In this document: positions 61,071 through 64,000 of the stretch, piece after piece
Layout of the letters: the number at the start of each line of letters is the position of its first letter
How positions within the stretch are numbered: the first letter of the stretch is position 1
DNA from: Mya arenaria
Taxonomy: Eukaryota; Mollusca; Bivalvia; Myida; Myidae
Direction: 5' to 3'
NCBI RefSeq assembly: GCF_026914265.1
Contig: NC_069136.1
Span: forward strand, 10,720,356 to 10,784,355
Length of the DNA stretch: 64,000 nucleotides
Translations under genes and position numbers: made by a program
Notes under the pieces: generated by a model
The model's database searches: none
What the model was told of the DNA's origin: nothing
Seen by the model: only the letters and a program-made list of their open reading frames with translations

Positions 61071-62114
61071 GTGGTCAGTGTCAATGTTTGCGGTCTGGGT
61101 GCAGACATTGGAGATAGAGCCATATGGGGATTTACTCTGAGTGATCTCCATGAGGCTCAGAGTGCAGATAATGATCTTGGCTACATAATTGAATGGTTAG
61201 TGAATTCATCTAGCCCAACTGAGAGAGATCTTTTCTTGTCTAGTCCATGTGCAAAATCATACTGGATAACTAAAGAGAAATTCCTGTTTATTAAGGGAGT
61301 TTTGTATCGACAACAGGATGGGGGAGAAGAGAAGGTACTAGTGGTTCCAATACCGCTTCAAAATGAGGCCATTCGTTCGAACCATGACTTGCCCTGGGCA
61401 GGTCATCAAAGTGTATCACGAACTAAGGCCATTTCAAAGAGAAGTTCTTCTGGTACCGGATGGGTGCCGACATAACAAATTATGTTTCCACTTGTGCTGC
61501 TTGCAATCAGCAGAAAATGTCAGAAAAAGTATGGTCATACTCCTATGAGGGAATATCAAGCTAGTGCTCCAATGGAAAGAGTACACTTGGCTTTCATAGG
61601 CCCTTTACCAATGACGCCTAGGGGAAACCAGCATGTGCTTATGATGGTAGATCAATTTACTAAATGGGTAGAATGTGTTCCATCGCCATCACAAACAGCG
61701 ACAGTAACAGCTAAAGCAGCAGTTGACCAATTCTTTTCTAGGTTCGGGTATCCTTTACAGGTCTTCTCTGATCAGGGAAGTAATTTTGAATCCAAGCTTT
61801 TTACTTCACTTTGTGAGGTCCTTGAGATTCATAAGGCAAGAACGACACCTTATCGCCCCTCTGCTAATGGTCAGGTAGAGCGGTACAATCGTACCCTGAT
61901 GGATGCAATAAGGTGTTACATTGGGGATTCGCAAGACAAATGGAACATCCATCTACCACAGATTGCAGGTGCACTACGTAGTGCTGTCAACCGTAGTACA
62001 GGGTTTAATGCAAACAAGCTCATGCTTGGCCGAGAAGTAAACACTCCTGCATATTTGATGTTCCCACATACATCACCCGCTAGGGTACCAGCAGACCTTA
62101 ATGAAGAATATTGA
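61071..62114 (+). pseudogene. pol: integrase zinc finger and core
   Basis: Two frames (61071-61475 and 61482-62114). The zinc finger is split by a shift: HDLPWAGH in the first, then CxxC (TCAAC) in another. In the core, Asp in FSDQGSN and Glu in NGQVERY are 35 residues apart, as expected. The first catalytic Asp is gone: HLAFIGPLP has Ala where the family has Asp. The frame stops at TGA (62112-62114). Confidence 0.88.
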
Positions 62115-62215
62115 GGTAGCTTATGAGACAGCTCGTAGCAAATTGAATACGTCACTGAAACGTATGAAACGAGACTATGATGTCCGCGTTCCGGGCATAT
62201 GAGGTTGGTGACAAG

Positions 62216-62277
62216 TCAAGTCAATATTTGCTTATTGTCGGATTCTATATATAATATTTGAAACAATATTCGACATA
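62216..62277. mobile_element. about 62-bp insertion in the integrase C-terminal region
   Basis: Coding similarity to Gypsy integrase tails stops after GGTTGGTGACAAG and resumes at GTTTATCTCTTAGAC. The AT-rich stretch between has short inverted words (GTCAATATTTG near the left, TCGAATATTGTTT when the right is inverted). It may be a tiny MITE; its ends are not certain. Confidence 0.4.
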
Positions 62278-62310
62278 GTTTATCTCTTAGACACGGCGTC
62301 TCTCAACGGT

Positions 62311-62678
62311 AAATGTCGAAAGCTCTCTCCACCTTGGAAGGGACCGGCTGTTATCATAAAGAATATCTCAGCATCCCTTTACCGTGTCGAATTGTGGAAA
62401 TCACTTTTCTTGGTCAATCATGACCGGATGAAGCCATGCCGTGACCGATCCTTACCAGATTGGGTCCGTCAATGGCAGTCCAGTCCTCAGATGGAAGCAG
62501 ATGACAGAGCAGAAGATACCTCAACCTATTGTTTCTGCCGCAAACCATGGCAGGCAGATTCATGATCCAGTGTGACGGGTGTGATGAGTGGTTTCATAGT
62601 GCCTGTGTCAACATTACAGCAACAGAGGCACTAGACATAGATCAGTACTGGTGCAAGACTTGTAGAGCTAAGCAATAG
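62311..62678 (+). pseudogene. integrase GPY/F-type tail fused to C4HC3 PHD finger
   Basis: One frame runs 62311-62565: CRKLSPPWKGPAVIIKNIS and LVNHDRMKPC are the GPY/F tail that follows Gypsy integrase cores. About 30 residues later YCFCRKP starts a PHD finger. A one-base shift near 62560-62564 moves to the frame MIQCDGCDEWFHSACV ... YWCKTC, ending at TAG 62676-62678. All eight zinc ligands (CxC, CxxC, HxxC, CxxC) and the WFH signature are present. In host proteins such fingers read histone H3 tails; here the likely role was steering integration to chromatin. Confidence 0.82.
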
Positions 62679-62860
62679 CTCCCTTTTATTCTGTAATGTG
62701 GGTCAAAGGGCAATCGGTATTTTCTCTGCTTTCAGATGACTGACTTTATCTTTATGAAGGATTGTTGGAATAAGAGTGAGGTTTGTGCACGTAAACTGGT
62801 TTAAACCCCCAGTAAATTTACATTTTACTGACTGTTCCCAACAATTCTTGATAAACATAC

Positions 62861-62867
<7 letters not shown>

Positions 62868-62903
<36 letters not shown>
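62868..62903. repeat. (TA)n microsatellite
   Basis: About 36 bases of pure TA between the Gypsy relic and the next ORF. Confidence 0.95.
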
Positions 62904-62904
<1 letters not shown>

Positions 62905-62949
62905 CATGTATGCACTGTGCTGTTAGTGGAGTTTTGTGCTGTCAGTGAG

Positions 62950-63837
62950 ATGCCGGCTGGCCCCTCAAGGGACATTCGTCTTCAGAAGGATTCTTCCCTT
63001 GAGCAAGTCCTCGTGAACTTTGCCGAGGGTACACTTGAGCCAGAATGTGCATTAGTTGAGATGGCGGAGGCAGAGGAGGAAGCTTTGTTATCCGAGCCGT
63101 CGGAGGAAGCTCAGGAACCGTTGCCGCGATCCCCGCGCCGAAGTCCACGCAGGAAGCCTGTAAGAAATGTCCCGGCTACAAGTCAACCAAAGGTTGCCCC
63201 TAAGGTTGCTCCCAAGGGGAAATCTCAGCACAAAGTGCTGAAAGAGGCTGAGACATGGCATCGTTCCTCTAGGGACTCTTCGCGTCGTAGCTCGGGTTCG
63301 AGTTCTTACCGTTCCTCTTGGGACTATTTCCGTTCCAGGCAGCAACCTGCAAAGAGGCAGCGAACGCCCGAAAAGAATCGGAGATCACCAGAAGGCCGGA
63401 GGCAGACTGGTCGTCAAAGGTCCTACCAGCCCAGATCACGGCCTATTGATTCCGGTACTAGGTGTCTTAGGCGCGTGAGTCCAGCTCGGCAGCCAGTCAG
63501 TAAGAAGCAGTGCGTAGGAAACATGTGCTGTATGGCAGGATGCGGAGCAGTCTCTTCCAGGGCCAATGCTTTTGAGGCTCATGTTCCAGGGACCTTCAAT
63601 GAGGAGCAGATCCTCACTGAAAAGGTGACAACGCAGCGCCTTTCTGCCCTGAATCTGCAGGCCATGCAGTTGAGTCGCACCCCGGACCTGCAGTCCCTCG
63701 TTAATTTAATTGACCTAGAGGGCCAAATTAGGGCAGACGAAGTCCAAATCAACAACAGGAGTAGGGCTTCGGTTCAGGCTCTCTGTAATGCATTTGAAGT
63801 GCCTTGTCCGGAGGTGCTTTCTCTGTCCCCCATTTAA
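62950..63837 (+). CDS. unrecognised Arg/Ser-rich protein
   Basis: 295 codons from the first ATG (the open frame extends to 62917, but without an ATG). The N-terminal third is acidic (MAEAEEEALLSEPSEEAQE); the middle is strongly basic with SR-type words (SSRDSSRRSSGSSSYRSS) and PRRSPRRKP. Near residue 195 is CCMAGCGAVSSR...FEAHVPGTF, a Cys/His cluster that could bind zinc. The C-terminal 80 residues look helical. It is more GC-rich than neighbouring DNA and lies next to a retroelement, so it is more likely a mobile-element ORF than a host gene. The next frame-matched stretch is TatD-like. I do not recognise the family. Confidence 0.5.
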   Translation: MPAGPSRDIRLQKDSSLEQVLVNFAEGTLEPECALVEMAEAEEEALLSEPSEEAQEPLPRSPRRSPRRKPVRNVPATSQPKVAPKVAPKGKSQHKVLKEAETWHRSSRDSSRRSSGSSSYRSSWDYFRSRQQPAKRQRTPEKNRRSPEGRRQTGRQRSYQPRSRPIDSGTRCLRRVSPARQPVSKKQCVGNMCCMAGCGAVSSRANAFEAHVPGTFNEEQILTEKVTTQRLSALNLQAMQLSRTPDLQSLVNLIDLEGQIRADEVQINNRSRASVQALCNAFEVPCPEVLSLSPI

Positions 63838-63864
63838 ACCCCTGGTTTATTGCTCCACTGGTGA

Positions 63865-64000
63865 GCTCAGATTGTCCTCTGCAGTCTACTGGACCAGTCC
63901 AAACTAGAGGACCCGAGGAAGGCCTTTCCAGCTGCATGGGATAGCCACTTCCATGCGGACCGTACAGCGGAACAGGCTCAAATGATTTGGGGGGTAGATG
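63865..64000 (+). other. possible start of a TatD-like metal-dependent hydrolase, cut by window edge
   Basis: An open frame of 45 codons runs to the edge, in the same frame as the preceding ORF but after TAA (63835) and TGA (63862). It contains KAFPAAWDSHFHADRTAEQ. A D-S-H-x-H-x-D near a domain start is the metal-binding signature of TatD-type nucleases. There is no ATG at its beginning, so it may be an exon or a fragment of a longer broken ORF. Evidence is a single motif. Confidence 0.35.

Larger units (their letters stand above)
56650..62678 (+). mobile_element. decayed Gypsy-like retrotransposon with HhH Gag and PHD finger
   Basis: A plus-strand gag-pol read through many frames. Order: helix-hairpin-helix region and Gag (56650-57960), CCHC knuckle (about 58195-58240), protease (58537-59196), reverse transcriptase (59310-60100), RNase H (about 60300-60640), integrase zinc finger and core (61340-62114), GPY/F-type tail (62311-62480) and a PHD finger (62527-62678). 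At least eight frameshifts or stops, a lost reverse transcriptase segment and altered catalytic residues make it inactive. I could not find paired LTRs. TGTTGGAA...CCAACA at 62763-62843 could be part of a 3' LTR, but no matching copy lies upstream. Confidence 0.85.

Noticed and set aside
62763..62843. Complete 3' LTR of the PHD-Gypsy element
   Set aside because: TGTTGGAA...CCAACA has suitable ends, but it is only 81 bases and no matching copy was found upstream of gag.

Overview
The window looks like a nuclear genome segment of a bivalve mollusc. The evidence is AT-rich DNA, long introns with GT-AG junctions, a C-type lectin gene, a tandem pair of LAMP-type lysosomal membrane protein genes, a Mag-lineage (Steamer-like) LTR retrotransposon, Pearl/Helentron-like elements with tandem-repeat cores, a Meta-SINE-like element and mariner/hAT relics. 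There is no prokaryotic or organellar signal. The species cannot be named from the sequence alone.

Layout. (1) 0.1-5.0 kb: a five-exon C-type lectin gene (+) whose third exon runs into a stop, so it may be decaying; its introns hold a fold-back repeat, a 45-bp tandem repeat and a mariner relic. (2) 5-10 kb: no gene seen. (3) 10,003-14,680: a nearly intact minus-strand Ty3/Gypsy element with 187/191-bp LTRs and a CTTTC target duplication; its gag-pol is cut by one frameshift. (4) 15.2-23.3 kb: LAMP-a, complete in eight exons (455 aa). (5) 24-27.5 kb: spacer with a small MITE, a perfect 25-bp inverted repeat and a diverged tandem repeat. (6) 27.6-41.8 kb: LAMP-b, exons 2-8 clear and the first exon uncertain. 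Its introns are packed with a 3.1-kb minisatellite built on a tRNA-like D-arm, a deleted mariner, a hAT-like element, two GGTCA-rich arrays, a small hAT MITE and a SINE. (7) 45.5-52.9 kb: two satellite blocks, one with a three-monomer higher-order repeat of about 528 bp and one with a 67-bp unit. (8) 56.6-62.7 kb: a decayed plus-strand Gypsy-like element whose Gag starts with a helix-hairpin-helix motif and whose Pol ends in a C4HC3 PHD finger. (9) 62.9-64.0 kb: an Arg/Ser-rich ORF followed in the same frame by a possible TatD-like hydrolase start, cut by the window edge.

The host genes are the lectin (secreted carbohydrate recognition) and the two LAMP paralogues (glycosylated lysosomal membrane proteins with a GYxxPhi sorting tail). 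LAMP-a and LAMP-b share intron phases at all boundaries seen, and the last exons are the same length, so they arose by tandem duplication. Almost everything else is mobile or repetitive DNA. The items most worth a second look are the tRNA-like minisatellite in LAMP-b, the two array-bearing elements sharing the same 3' tail, the HhH/PHD Gypsy element, and the unfinished SR-rich/TatD-like locus at the right edge.
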